DNA from: Steromphala cineraria
Lineage: Eukaryota; Mollusca; Gastropoda; Trochida; Trochidae
Assembly (NCBI GenBank): GCA_916613615.1
Contig: OU744737.1
Location: 4,422,001-4,486,000 of the forward strand
Direction: 5' to 3'
DNA: 64,000 bases
Under the pieces are notes generated by a model. That model was not told the DNA's origin. It saw nothing but the letters and a program-made list of their open reading frames with translations, and did no database searches. Shown piece after piece: positions 1 to 11,262 of the stretch (its first letter is position 1; the number at the start of each line of letters is the position of its first letter). Made by a program: the position numbers and the translations under genes.

Positions 1-298
1 GTTAACTCCTATCTTAAAGCTGAAAGATGGTATCATTTTAATATAATTAGGAGCCGAATTCTTGCTTTGATCTAGTAATCTTTTGTTGAGTTATTGGCAT
101 TCATAATCAACAGAAAAATGTTATATCATGTAAAAAACTATTTTACTCTTATTAACGATCATTACGGTTTTGTGAACCTGTTGTTATATATGGATGTGCA
201 AGTGGAGTTGAATGAAGATCTTTACGAAACTATGAGAAAATCTGTTAACCTTTCAAGTATTACAGCATTATTTTGTTTCTTCAGAACTATCATACACG

Positions 299-1590
299 CA
301 TTCTCTCCCCTTAGAGCCAGATCAAGTCATGCAATTTTGATACAGACTTTGTTATAACTCGCCGAAATCCGAGGGTTCCGGCAGTTCCCCTGGCGGAAAA
401 AAACTTCACCACAATTCATTTAAATTTTGTAACGGTCTAAGGGGGTAAAAGGAGTAATTTAATTTATACCGATAGCATGTTTGGGTTTATGGATCTCTCA
501 ACTTTTACCTATAGCTTACAGTTTATATATATCTAATAAATAATTTGACAACTAGTAGTTGAAACAATAAACAAGAATTTATTACATTAACATATAGCAA
601 TCAATAATATAGAAATATTTTACATCAGTTACATCATTTACATGCCAGATATGTACAATACATTTAACAATTTATTCTAGAGAGACTGGACTCAATTCCG
701 AGACTTTATGGCTCTTCACTGGAATTTCAGTGAGGGTACTCAACCACAGGTTGGAAGAATTACTTACATAGTGCAAGTCTCGGTAATACCGGCGAAAGAT
801 CACAACAGCAAACAAAACACGTCTCTTAGTCCTGATCTCCAAATCGTCAACCTTCTATCATTATTTTCAACTGTCAAAAAACTGACGTCACAGTCCTTCT
901 GACGTAATGTTGTTTTGACAGTAAATCAACAAAGCATGAAATACACTTGATTATTAATATAACAATAATATACAATGTACATCGTCATGGAATTGAATAT
1001 GAACACTAAAATGTTTGTTGATAGTAATAAACTTAGATTAGTATTAAATTTACTTTGGAAACGAAACATAGTGCACATGAAATCATGACGTCATCACACA
1101 AAAATGGCGGCCTCCAGGAAAGCATACACGAAAATTCTATCTGACAAGAATGTGGTTAAATACGTGTTTAATAAAGGTAACGTTGATGTCTTTAAATGGA
1201 AACAAACGTTAAGAAGCATTATGATATTATTTTGATAAGAATAAGTGTTGTCACATTGGAATTATGACGTAATTAATCTATACACACGGTCTGATTACTG
1301 ACAGTGGAAAAATCACAACATTGATAGAAACACGAGGTCGCATTGAACATTAAACATTTACTTGGGCCTGTATATTACAAATTTATTTATCAAATGACAA
1401 TGCTTCTCGCATGGAAAGGGTACTTTTGCTATGATTCAGTATAACCAAAATGATGATTTTAGAACAGCGTCGCTGATTGCACAGCTTACTTTCATTACCT
1501 CCAATCAAACATCTACCATTCTATCCCACAAAGTCGGCGTAATAGAACAGAGGCTGTATCAACATTTCATGACTCTTTGGCGAAAGAATG
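299..1590 (+). mobile_element. MITE family M1, copy 1 (split by the LTR)
   Basis: The left end has cattctctcccc; the right end closes with a diverged inverse ending gaatg at 1590. Without the LTR the element is about 340 bp. It shares its interior with 7247-7594, about 5190-5461 and 50039-50395. Nearly the same ~190-bp sequence (from ataatcaacag to catacacg) lies on both sides (about 103-298 and 1591-1766), so the MITE sits between two copies of its own flank. Confidence 0.75.
428..1378. mobile_element. Probable solo LTR, 951 bp
   Basis: The insertion begins TGTAACGG and ends TATTACA, so it has TG...CA termini with a 5-bp inverted TGTAA/TTACA. It is flanked by aaattt (422-427 and 1379-1384), and the second segmental copy has one aaattt and no insertion. 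TG...CA ends plus a 5-6-bp target duplication are typical of a solo long terminal repeat of a Ty3/gypsy- or BEL-type element. It is AT-rich, with an aataaa and a TATA-like run near its left end and no domain-bearing ORF. A MITE is the alternative, but the inverted repeat is only 5 bp. Confidence 0.65.
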
Positions 1591-1961
1591 ATAATCAACA
1601 GAAAACGTTTCTATCATGTAAAATACTTTTTTACTCTTATTACCGATCATTACGGTTTTGTAAACCTGTTGTTAAATATATAGAGTTGAATGGAGATCTT
1701 TAAGAAAGTACGAGAAAATCTGGTAACCTTTCAAGAATTACAGCATGATTTTGTTTCTTCAGAACTATCATACACGTTGTTTTTGACTGTGGCATATGCT
1801 TTGTATTGCTTTGTACGAATGTTTGCTCTTCAGGATGAAGTAAACCATTTTAATAAATATCTGCATAGAAATTTGAATTCATATCAGACAAAAATAGGTT
1901 ATAAATAAACAAAATGTTGTATTCATCTTTGCAATATTGATTTACTAACTCTGGAAATTAT
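1591..1961. repeat. Flank repeat A, with a diverged copy at 54.6 kb
   Basis: This continues the ~190-bp flank beyond catacacg into about 190 further bases. It recurs at 7595-7966 and, diverged, at 54604-54765. A 72-codon ORF (1690-1908) is conserved between the two segmental copies, but its sequence matches no family I know and the 54.6-kb copy does not keep it open. I treat it as repeat, not a gene. Confidence 0.6.
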
Positions 1962-2091
1962 AATACCCCTCTACGAAGTAAGCGGGGGTATATAGCGGTC
2001 ATTCCGTCCATCTGTCCTTCCGTTCCTCCGTCCAGTCAATTATCTCAAAAACCTTTAGGTCTAGATCAATCAATCTTTGCACATATGTTAT

Positions 2092-2729
2092 TTATGTTAC
2101 ATAGGTTCACACGCGGTCGACATGACAGCTGTAATTCACTAAAGACATAAGAAATGCAGTCTAATCTTCGTTTGCACCTTAAGTGACATAGTACTGGACC
2201 ACAAGGTTGATACACATCCTGACCTAAAGTCATAAAGGTCAACGCTATCAGAGGAATACTATATAACAGTGAAATGTAAATCATTTTCTTTCAAAATAAA
2301 GAACACGATTTTCTCTTGTCACTTGTCCTGTAATAGGAGTAAAATGACGAATTATCCACAGTTATTATTCTGTCTGGGACTTATTTACCATAGACTGATA
2401 CCATGATTTATTTAGCATAGACAAATTAATTACATGATAACTTTGACAGATCATATCTGAAGTAGACAGGGAATATGATAGCCATAATGCTGCATTTCAA
2501 AACGTTGTAACCTACGTGGCAACCATGTAGTTTCCCTCCAAACAGGGGTAGCTTAATGACGTCATCTTACCCTCCCCAAGAGTTTTCTACCGAGTGTATT
2601 TCTTTTCTCAATAGCTAAACTTCATAACAAACCGCATGCAAGTATGAAAATAGGCCTTTTAGCTTTATGGTCTACCTAAAGATTCTAATTTTGTGACCGT
2701 CAGAGACATTTGGATAAAGAAATAGGCTG
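2092..2729. other. AT-rich spacer, no gene seen
   Basis: Copy 1 of the duplication ends here. Only short random ORFs are present, and none carries a recognisable motif. No repeat structure was seen by eye. Confidence 0.5.
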
Positions 2730-3245
2730 ATACAAAACCATTTTAATTTTACATCATGCTAACGACATGGTTGGAAACACGGGGACTATTTTTTTGTAAA
2801 GGATCTATTCTATTTTGATTAAATGACATTATTTCATAATATTTTCAATTTCGCATCATGGTCTACAGGGAAAATATCATTTGACAAGCGTTATCAACTG
2901 TAAGACCAAGGTTGATAGAAATACATTTTGATTTTATATCATGCTAACATGACTTGGTTGGAAAGATGGGAACTATTTTTTTGTAATGAATTTATTCTAT
3001 TTTAATTAAATGACATTATGTCGTAATAATGTTCAATTTCATATCATAATCTATAAGAACAATATCAATTGACAAGCGCTATCAACTGTTGAGTCATTGA
3101 TACAAATCCATTTTAATTTTACATCATGCTGACATGACATAATTGGAAACAGAAATGACATCATTTCATAATCAATTTCAATTTCGCATCAACGAATATA
3201 TCATTTGACAAGCGTTATCAACTGTATAGTCAGACAGAGGTTGAT
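2730..3245. repeat. Tandem repeat, ~184-bp unit, ~2.7 copies
   Basis: Unit starts are near 2730, 2914 and 3098. Each begins gatacaaa...cattttaattttacatcatgc, includes a block with ttgtaa...attctatttt, and ends with a tcatttgacaagcg block before ttatcaactgt. Units differ by small deletions. The spacing is close to that of the satellites at 20.9 and 51.9 kb, but the sequence is unrelated. Confidence 0.75.
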
Positions 3246-3514
3246 ATATATACTTAGTTACAAGTATTATCTTCAACAATATAATGGGATACCTAGACAT
3301 CATCCCTTTTTATCTTTCATTAACAGATTTAAGTAAATAGATGTAGGTAATATAATTAAAGGTCATCTTTGAAGTTAAGTTTCTAATTAGGATTATCATT
3401 GTATCAATATGTTAGATAGAGATTATTATATGGGTGTATGACACGGTATTTAGGTACGAGTATCGTATATAGTCAGTGGCACGAATATGTTAACTACCGT
3501 AGTCTCGTAGTTAA

Positions 3515-3864
3515 AGGATCAGTAGCACCTTTTTTCATAATTTTGTATTTCAAAATTTTCACTGATAATTGTACATTATCTTATCGCTAAATATATTATT
3601 TTGATTGTGAAATAAATTTCATTACACAAGCCAATCAGCCATAGTCAGATGACAAAGTATGAAGATTCACATAAAATCCGTTGGCGGCCATTTTTTGTGA
3701 ACACCTTTAATTCATTTTCTGTAAGAAAAAGGAATCGCATTGTAAAGATATTTGAATTATTACTGCTCCATTTAGTTTAAATACATTGTCTTTCAATTGG
3801 AACCATTAATTTTCACTTTTTTTACATCACCTTATATGCCCCCTAAAAACGTGCTACTGTCCCT
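3515..3864. mobile_element. TTAA-type MITE, 350 bp
   Basis: It is flanked by TTAA at 3511-3514 and 3865-3868. Inner ends are AGGATCAGTAGCACC on the left and the inverse of AGGGACAGTAGCACG on the right. TTAA target duplications with AGGGACAGT-like ends are known from piggyBac/Kolobok-type elements; the superfamily is an inference. Part of its interior (3690-3810, inverted) resembles sequence at 26555-26670 and 55155-55230. Confidence 0.75.
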
Positions 3865-4015
3865 TTAAGGACCTTAACCCAGGGTTCCAGATAACGTTTT
3901 GAGTGAAGGTGTACATACACCTTGAATTTAAAGTTGTATGCAAGAGTTTGAAGGTGTACTGACATAGTGTAAAAAGAGTGTTGCATTTTAATGATTAAAA
4001 GTAATCTGCTTTATA

Positions 4016-4641
4016 CAGCTGCGTATCTTAAGTTTGTTCACTTATCTTCGTATTCTAGTGCAAATATCATGTAATTTGTAACTTTTTAGAGACATCATAT
4101 CATTGTGAAAACGAAACAGATAAAGATGAAATTTCACTGCATAAGTTAAGATTCAGTTTCCGTTGACATATTCGTATGTCATACCTAGCAGATAGCTGTA
4201 ACAAATTTGGCAGGTCATTTAAGTGACCAGGAGTCAAAATTTCGAAAACACTGATTTTTATTTTGCTCTACAAAATACTTCATATGTGATCAACAGCTTT
4301 AGATCTTATTCATATGTGTTCCTTTGCTTTAAGGCAACATAACTGTGCTGATTTTTTTCCTACAAAGTTTTCAAGGATGATTTTAATCAAAATTTAAGAA
4401 AATTCGAATTTCACAAATATGATCCCATCTGTCTATTTAACAATGCCAAATATCGACATTCAGCACCAGTGACAAAACGATCCCGAAATATGGTTTGGGA
4501 ACGGTTATTTTACACATGGACAATTGATGATCTTCTGTAAGTGGTCCTGGAGTTATTTTATGAACGTCAAAACGAAACCCAAATTGCATGATATTTGCAC
4601 TAAGATCACAAGCAGGTGAACAAACTTTTGATATGCAGCTG
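4016..4641. mobile_element. TA-type MITE family M2, copy 1
   Basis: The left end CAGCTGCGTATC and the inverse of the right end CAGCTGCATATC continue as inverted repeats for about 60 bp, sharing AAGTTTGTTCAC and TAGTGCAAATATCATG. Both flanks are TA (4014-4015, 4642-4643). A second copy lies at 48755-49328. The TA target suggests a Tc1/mariner-type source. A 60-codon ORF inside has no recognisable domain. Confidence 0.8.
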
Positions 4642-5189
4642 TATGTTGTTAATGTTGACCATCGCAGAACTTTTTACAGCTTTCACTATCCATCCACAAA
4701 CAAGATTTCGTTGATATCTTCGGAAAAAACCCAAATATGTACTCAATCTAACTCATTTTTAATATTTTAATATTTTTTATTATTATAAATGTGATTGATG
4801 TAACTAATGACGTCACTAATCTGTAGGTACGCATCGATTGTGATGAGTTATGCGCACCTTGTTCTGTGGCGTCATAGCATGGCACCGTCATAAAGGCCCC
4901 ATGATGATCACTGAAAAGTGTGAAACTGGTCGGGGATTCAAATCATTTCCAGACGTCGTTTAAAAAAAAAAAATTATATATAATATGATATAACAAACAA
5001 AGATATTATTTCAAGGCATGTAATCACGTATGTAAACATGCGTCAATACCTTTGTTAATACAAGTCATAAACTTTGACAAGTTCTTACTATTTTTGGCAC
5101 TTTTTGGACACAACAGTAACTTAAGTGTATAGAAATTAGGCGCCGGGTGTTAACATATTGAGACGAATGCAACTGAAGAGGTAGTGACA
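4642..5189. other. AT-rich spacer, no gene seen
   Basis: Contains an A-run and TATATA stretch near 4960-5000 and a gcgccggg near 5140. I see no coding potential or clear repeat boundary. Confidence 0.4.
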
Positions 5190-5461
5190 CAGATTGAGCC
5201 TCTGTTCTTATTACAAAAAATCCTGGGTTCCGTCAGTTTCCCCTGGCGAAAAAAAATCCACCACAATCCACAAGCCACAAGCCTTTGCGATGATTCAGTA
5301 GCCATAATTATGACTCGAGAACAGCGTCGCTGATTGCACAACTAACTTTGATTGATATCCTCCATTCAAACAGCTCAAATTCTAACCCACGAATTTGGAA
5401 AATTCGAACAGAGGCTCGAACAACATTTCATGGCTGGATCTGCCTCTGTGGGGAGAGGATG
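5190..5461 (+). mobile_element. MITE family M1, partial copy
   Basis: It shares with the other M1 copies the ctgggttccg...cagtt...cctggcg block, the gaacagcgtcgctgattgcaca block and the right end tgcctctgtggggagaggatg. The left inverted end is missing. Unrelated sequence lies on the left. Confidence 0.65.
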
Positions 5462-6948
5462 AAGGAAAGCACAACTGTCCAAAGACAAAAAAATCAACTA
5501 AACACAAGGAACCTATTGAAAAGGCATTAAGAAGAAGGTCTTTCTAATCTGCAAATATCATATTGTAGGGTATCATAAACGACTCTATTTCCCGTAAGTA
5601 ACTAGTATATTGTTCTGGTGTATGCAAACAACTAAGTGTAACTTAAATGGTAGCGTGACTTTGTTTACATAAAACAACTACTATGAATACTACGCCCCGC
5701 CTACTTGTATTATGCTACGAGTTCGTTTGTTACTCCAAGAAAAATACTTTGTTGATACTAACTTATGTAGGAAAATGTCTTAGAATTATAAACTAAAGAT
5801 ATTGCAACTGGTCTTATTCAATTCAAGTTCATTAACTTTGACTTCTGTCATTCACGTCTGGTACTTCGGTACCAATGCAAAGTGCTAGATCATTGTGAAC
5901 GTCAGCCATATTAAGTGTAAGATTTCCTAGCTTCTGATTGGTCGATTCCTGGCATGGCCACGCTTTGACCTGGCATCGATGAATATTAAATGAGCTAGCT
6001 GACGGACACTAATGACTAGAATTTAGCATTGGTAGCGAAGCCAGCGAAACTTAAAACTTCTCGTATCTCAAAAACATATCAAACAACAAACATAGAACTT
6101 TATAAAAAACACAAGAGATTTTTATGAGCAACGATAATAATTTATTTACATGAAGCTAACTTGGTGCATCTTAATCATGACGTCGAAAACTAAAGAACCA
6201 GCTGAGTCTGATTTAACTTATCAAAATTCCCCAAACTTATTGTAACTAACTACCCATAAATCCTAGTTTCATTTACAAATTACATGGATAATTTAAAGTT
6301 CTGGAGAAAACTCCGTCATTCTCACCTTGCGTTCTGGAAAACTTTAAGGCCGCTTATTAGTTGATCCGTTTAAAGAAATGCTAGCCCCAAATGACCACTG
6401 GCCACCCCTTTTATAGTAAATTATCATGACGTCACAATCAAGATGCACCCGATGCAGAGATCACGTGACCATGCGAAGGACGACCTAAAGAAATGGCGGC
6501 GCGCATGAAAACCCTTATCATCCCTAAGCTAATTGACTATCCTATCGACTATTGGGCTTACTTATATTTACAAACATAACGGAAAGATAATGAAATGACG
6601 TTTTAGATATTTTAGCATTAATAGAAAGATGTACATAACAAAATAATCTACCCTAACGCTCGGAAGTGAAATGGACATTCGATTTGACAGCTTAGAGTTA
6701 TGACGTAATTAATCGCAAGTTTTAAGAATAAAATAATGACACCCTATTGCGCTTCAATATTATATGGCCAAAGGGTTGGATCACTAGGCTAGAAAGCTAT
6801 GAGACGAATCTCAGTCAAATCAATCCTTGTAATTTTAAACGTCAATAAGCAGTTCAGTAATCATCCTCCATTAAAGAAAGAATCAATAATTTTAATGGCT
6901 CACATACAATATTTATTATGATAACCTGGATAAGGGATGCAGGAAAAT
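5462..6948. other. Spacer with a possible second LTR-like repeat
   Basis: Bases of about 6020-6730 share scattered blocks with the probable LTR at 428-1378 (atcatgacgtca, aatggcggc, tgacgtaattaatc), suggesting a diverged relative, but the ends cannot be placed. No ORF of interest was seen. Confidence 0.3.
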
Positions 6949-8090
6949 GTTAACTCCTATCTTAAAGCTGAAAGATGGTATCATTTGAATATAATTAGGA
7001 GCCGAATTCTTGCTTTGATCTAGTAATCTTTTGTTGAGTTATTGGCATTCATAATCAACAGAAAAATGTTATATCATGTAAAAAACTATTTTACTCTTAT
7101 TAACGATCATTACGGTTTTGTGAACCTGTTGTTATATATAGATGTGCAATTGGAATTGAATGAAGATCTTTACGAAACTATGAGAAAATCTGTTAACCTT
7201 TCAAGTATTACAGCATTATTTTGTTTCTTCAGAACTATCATACACGCATTCTCTCCCCTTAGAGCCAGATCAAGTCATGCAATTTTGATACAGACTTTGT
7301 TATAACTCGCCGAAATCCGAGGGTTCCGGCAGTTCCCCTGGCGGAAAAAGACTTCACCACAATCCATTTAAATTTATTTATCAAATGACAATGCTTCTCG
7401 CATGGAAAGGGTGGTTCATATCTCAATGCTTTTGCTATGATTCAGTAACCAAAATGATGATTTTAGAACAGCGTCGCTGATTGCACAGCTTACTTTCATT
7501 ACCTCCAATCAAACATCTACCATTCTATCCCACAAAGTCGGCGTAATAGAACAGAGGCTGTATCAACATTTCATGACTCTGTGGGGAAAGAATGATAATC
7601 AACAGAAAACTGTTCTATCATGTAAAATACTATTTTACTCTTATAACCGATCATTACGGTTTTGTAAACCTGTTGTTAAATATATTGAGTTGAATGGAGA
7701 TCTTTAAGAAAGTACGAGAAAATCTGGTAACCTTTCAAGAATTACAGCATGATTTTGTTTCTTCAGAACTATCATACACGTTGTTTTTGACTGTGGCATA
7801 TGCTTTGTATTGCTTTGTACGAATGTTTGCTCTTCAGGATGAAGTAAACCATTTTAATAAATATCTGCATAGAAATTTGAATTCATATCAGACAAAAATA
7901 CGTTATAAATAAACAAAATGTTGTATTCATCTTTGCAATATTGATTTACTAACTCTGGAAATTATAATACCCCTCAACGAAGTAAGCGGGGGTATATAGC
8001 GGTCATTCCGTCCATCTGTCCTTCCGTTCCTCCGTCCAGTCAATTATCTCAAAAACCTTTAGGTCTAGATCAATCAATCTTTGCACATAT
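6949..8090. repeat. Segmental duplication, copy 2 (lacks the LTR insertion)
   Basis: Same order as copy 1: shared flank (7040-7246), MITE (7247-7594), second flank (7595-7960), then the start of a composite repeat at about 7967. At 7370-7380 there is a single 'aaattt', where copy 1 has two flanking 951 bp. This copy therefore preserves the empty site. Confidence 0.9.
7247..7594 (+). mobile_element. MITE family M1, copy 2 (uninterrupted)
   Basis: This 348-bp copy runs from cattctctcccc to gaatg. It has the same flanks as copy 1 and no LTR insertion. Its right end carries a 12-base deletion within the terminal inverted repeat relative to the perfect copy at 50039-50395. Confidence 0.8.
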
Positions 8091-9780
8091 GTTAATCATA
8101 ACCTTGTCTACAATGTTGACCACTTTTTAATTTATTTTATTGGTCGTTTCCATGGAAACGTCACTTTTTGGACTGAGTTATATGGTGTACAATGGGGACA
8201 GATTTTCTCACAATTATAACACCTAGATGAGTGAAATCTTGGTTATTGGTGCTCCTGATAACTCTTGATCGAGTTCGAAAGCCATTTCCGAAAATTTATT
8301 AGCAGCCCCGTCTAGCAGCCGCCGCCGCCGCACTCGTACTACTAGCTATAACTTTTTTCCACTAAGCTTTCCAGAACTCTTATTCATACCTTACTACTCA
8401 TACCTCGGGGGAACGATTTTGACATGTTTACTTTCAAGGTCAAAGGTCAAGGTCACGAGATATGTATTCACTCTAAGAATTCCTTGTAAACGCGATAACT
8501 TGAAAAGTTTTTGTGCAATGAAGCTCTAACTTGGTATATATCATCCTTAGAAAAGTAAAAAAATTTGAAAAGGTTTCGGCTACAATCCATCAAAGGTCAA
8601 GGTCACAGCAAGGTCATGACTTAAGCATGGTTTAGCGAAAATGATTTATTTAACTATGAACACTTTTAATCAATACATGATTGTTATACTTAATAAAAAG
8701 TGTTCAATTATTGTGTGACCTTGAAGGTCAAGGTCATGAGATATGAGTTATTGCAATTCCTTGTAAACAAAATAACTTGAAAGTTTTTGTGCTATAAAGT
8801 TTAGATTTTGTATATATTATCTCTTGAGAAGTACAAAATTTTCAAAAAGTTTCGGGTACGAACTGTCGAAGGTCAAGGTCACAGCAAGGTCAACATATAT
8901 GGAGAAAATGGATTAATTTAATTTTTAACACTTTATTTCATTACAATAATGTTATACTCAATGAAATGTGTTCATTGATTGTGTGACCTTGAGTGTCAAA
9001 GGTCAAGGTCACGAGAAAATTCCCAATTTGGTGAGGCCTGTAAAAGGCGGAACAGGGTAAGGCGAAACCCAAAGTTCCGGGGCTGCTCTGCTTTTGCGGT
9101 ATCCCGCAAACGCTAATCTAGTTTTGACAGAGTTATGGCCCTTGTTTCTGAAATTGGACTTGGAACGAATAACAGATCTGATGCTCCAATGGGGACAGAT
9201 TTTCTCAGAAATTATAACACCTAGGTAAATGAAATTTTGGTTATGGATACACCTGATAATACTCTTAATCTCGTTCGAAAGCCATTTCCGAAAATTTATT
9301 ATGGCCCTTGTTTCTGAAATTGGACTTGGAGCAACTAACATGCAGGTCTGATGCTCCAATGGGGACAGATTTTCTCAGAAACTGATTCACCTAGGTAAAT
9401 GAAATTTTGGTTATGGATCGACCTGATGAAAGCTGTTACCGAATTCGCAGTTATGGCCCTTGGATTTGGGTTTGAACTGCAAATGACTAGTCTGATGCTC
9501 TAATTTGGGCACGTTTTATCTGAAACCTTTACAGTTAAGTAGATGAAATTGTGTTTTTGTTTCACCTGATGATACTCTTGACTCTTGCAAAGGACCACCG
9601 ATATGCTCAAATGGGGGCAATTGTACTACAAGTATTCTTGTGAATTTAGTATTGGGGTTTCAGTGGAAAGAAGACTTACACAATGACTTACTGCATACTA
9701 TTACTTTAATACAACTTTTTGAGAGTCTTTGAACAAAGTGGGGAGCGGGGGTATGTGAGCTCTGCTCACTTCTTCACTTG
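7967..9780. repeat. Composite bivalve-type repeat with CGTCC motifs
   Basis: It begins tacccctcaacgaagtaagcg and a pyrimidine-rich tccgtcc stretch, and ends near agcgggggtatgtgagctctg. Inside are three diverged units around ggtcaaggtcac (about 8430-9010) and three around gcccttgtttctgaaattgg (about 9130-9480). Opposed ...ccc[..]gcgggggtat ends suggest one element. A 116-codon minus-strand ORF (9009-9359) runs through these units and is not credible as a gene. Confidence 0.65.
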
Positions 9781-10205
9781 TTTATTAAGCATACCAGGTA
9801 TTCTCACTATTCTGCATCTAGAGGATGAATTTGGCATTGGACTTTGACCATGGACCAAAGAACTTGGTTGGAACTTGAAGATATATAATATACTGTTCAT
9901 CCAAATACCTTGTGATGAAAATCAGATTCTTGGAATTTAAGGTTGCAGCAGTTATAAAACTTGAACTATGAGCTTATATTTTGATTGATAGAGCTTGGTT
10001 TTGATTGAAATTATGCATGCAAATATAAACAGTGCATTAATTTATATTCAAGAATGTTTTCCTTTTTTCTCCACTCATTTAAAGAATTCATGCTGCTTAA
10101 AAAAAAACATCACCTTTCCTAATACAAAAAATACCAAACATTTTTAGAACATTTATATGTTAAGAATGAAACACAATTTTCAAAACGTTATCCCTCGTAA
10201 TTTTT
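9781..10205. other. AT-rich spacer, no gene seen
   Basis: Only short ORFs are present. No repeat or RNA gene was recognised. Confidence 0.4.
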
Positions 10206-10515
10206 ATACCCCTGCTACGACATAGTCGGGGGTATATAGTGCTCCGCTGACTCAAAAACTTCTAATTTGGTATGGATGATACCTATGTGATGTAGATGTG
10301 CCTTTTGGGGGTTTGAATTCCAGGGTACCAAAATGTTTTGAAATTTTGGCCTTAAATTGACCAAATGTCTGACTTTGTTCCGTTGAAAACTACTCGACTT
10401 ATAAACTACATATTTGGTATGGATGTTACCTATGTGGTGCAATTGTACCTTTTGGTTGTTTGATATTCCAGGGTACCAAAATATTTTGAAATATTTACCC
10501 TAAAAAGACCTGACT
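10206..10515. repeat. Fragment of a tacccctg...cgggggtata repeat
   Basis: It starts with the same hairpin-like gggggtat end as at 7967. Two units share aatttggtatggatg, acctatgtg and ccagggtaccaaaat, about 125-150 bp apart. It abuts the Helentron helicase remnant. Confidence 0.55.
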
Positions 10516-10539
10516 TTGTTCCGTTTCCATTGGAGGATA

Positions 10540-10742
10540 TTCAAAGCTGGAATGGCTTACGTTGCACTCAGTGGGGTTACATCTTTGAAGGGCTTGTTCC
10601 TAATCAAAGACGATTATATTCCTGACACCATTTATGCAAACAGCAAGGTAGAAACAGCTCTTTCTGGGATGCCATCAGCAGCAGTTCTACAAAGATGGAA
10701 TGCTATAACCCCTCCAAATCCTTCAGAAAAGACTACACTGTA
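10540..10742 (+). pseudogene. Helentron helicase, C-terminal remnant
   Basis: The translation contains GMAYVALSGVTSLKGLFLI, which matches the conserved C-terminal motif of Pif1-family helicases (YVALSRVTSLxGL), with the usual Arg replaced by Gly. In Helitron2/Helentron elements this helicase is followed by an AP-type endonuclease, and here an endonuclease start follows directly in another frame (from about 10742). It is interrupted by stops, and the N-terminal Rep and most of the helicase are absent. The whole is a 5'-truncated, decayed copy. Confidence is high for Pif1-like and moderate for Helentron. Confidence 0.7.
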
Positions 10743-10810
10743 TTAGCAAGTCACAACACAGGACTCCTACCACTTTTGACTGACTTGAGAAGCCACACCT
10801 TCTTACAAGC
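10742..10810 (+). pseudogene. Helentron endonuclease, part 1 (N-terminus)
   Basis: The frame reads SHNTGLLPLLTDLRSH, matching the start of the CR1-like endonuclease domain found at the C-terminus of Helentron proteins. After a 283-bp MITE it resumes at 11095-11163 with ADIIALQEVWLLPNQS, where the E of the QE-type motif is a catalytic position of the family. The rest lies 14.3 kb away at 25448-25965. One frameshift separates it from the helicase. Confidence 0.7.
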
Positions 10811-11094
10811 AGTCTAAGTAAACCTAGCCTCACTATTATCCGTTACACTGCTATACTTCCGTTACACTGCTATACTGAGTCTAGAAAGGTCTGGTTGAGG
10901 GTCGCGTCAGCCGACCTTTCTGAGACCTATGACCCTCCAATGTTATACCTGCGAAGGCAGACTATCGTGGCTTGGTAAGATCAGTTCTGATTGGTCAACT
11001 TGGTCACTTGGGCTGACGCGACTCTCAATCAAGTCTTTCTAGACTCAGTATAGCAGTGTAACGGATAATAGTGAGGCTAGGTTTACTTAGACTC
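10811..11094. mobile_element. Mutator-like MITE, 283-284 bp, 10-bp TSD
   Basis: The terminal inverted repeats begin AGTCTAAGTAAACCTAGCC and extend about 75 bp. The left arm carries an internal 18-bp duplication of ccgttacactgctatact. Flanks are tcttacaagc at 10801-10810 and 11095-11104. Removing the element and one duplication restores the endonuclease reading (FLQAADIIAL). Nine- to ten-base duplications with long inverted repeats point to Mutator-like elements. Confidence 0.9.
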
Positions 11095-11163
11095 TCTTAC
11101 AAGCTGCAGACATCATTGCTTTACAAGAGGTGTGGCTCCTTCCCAATCAATCTGTTGTGACAC
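11095..11163 (+). pseudogene. Helentron endonuclease, part 2
   Basis: It reads LQAADIIALQEVWLLPNQS and stops at the left inverted end of the 14.3-kb insertion. It continues the frame of part 1 once the MITE is removed. Confidence 0.75.
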
Positions 11164-11262
11164 TGTACTATACAATCTTGGAAGAAAAAATATCTTAAGA
11201 TTTGTCCTATACCATCTTGGAATATTTCAATATTCCAAGATTGTATAAAAAATCTTAAGATA

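Larger units (their letters stand above)
1..2091. repeat. Segmental duplication, copy 1
   Basis: Bases 1-427 and 1379-2091 match 6949-8090 almost base for base (a few substitutions per 100 bases). Copy 1 differs mainly by a 951-bp insertion at 428-1378. The segment carries a MITE (299-1590), flanking sequence that itself occurs on both sides of the MITE, and the first ~130 bases of a CGGA-type repeat. Similarity stops at about 2091. The left limit lies outside the window. ORFs of 60-90 codons here sit inside repeats and have no recognisable domain. Confidence 0.9.

Noticed and set aside
9009..9359. 116-codon minus-strand ORF
   Set aside because: Runs across diverged composite-repeat units; no domain, and similar units elsewhere do not keep it open.
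9421..9450. CTGATGA near GAA, as a hammerhead
   Set aside because: Helix II does not pair and no GAAAC follows; the same word recurs in the repeat units without the core.
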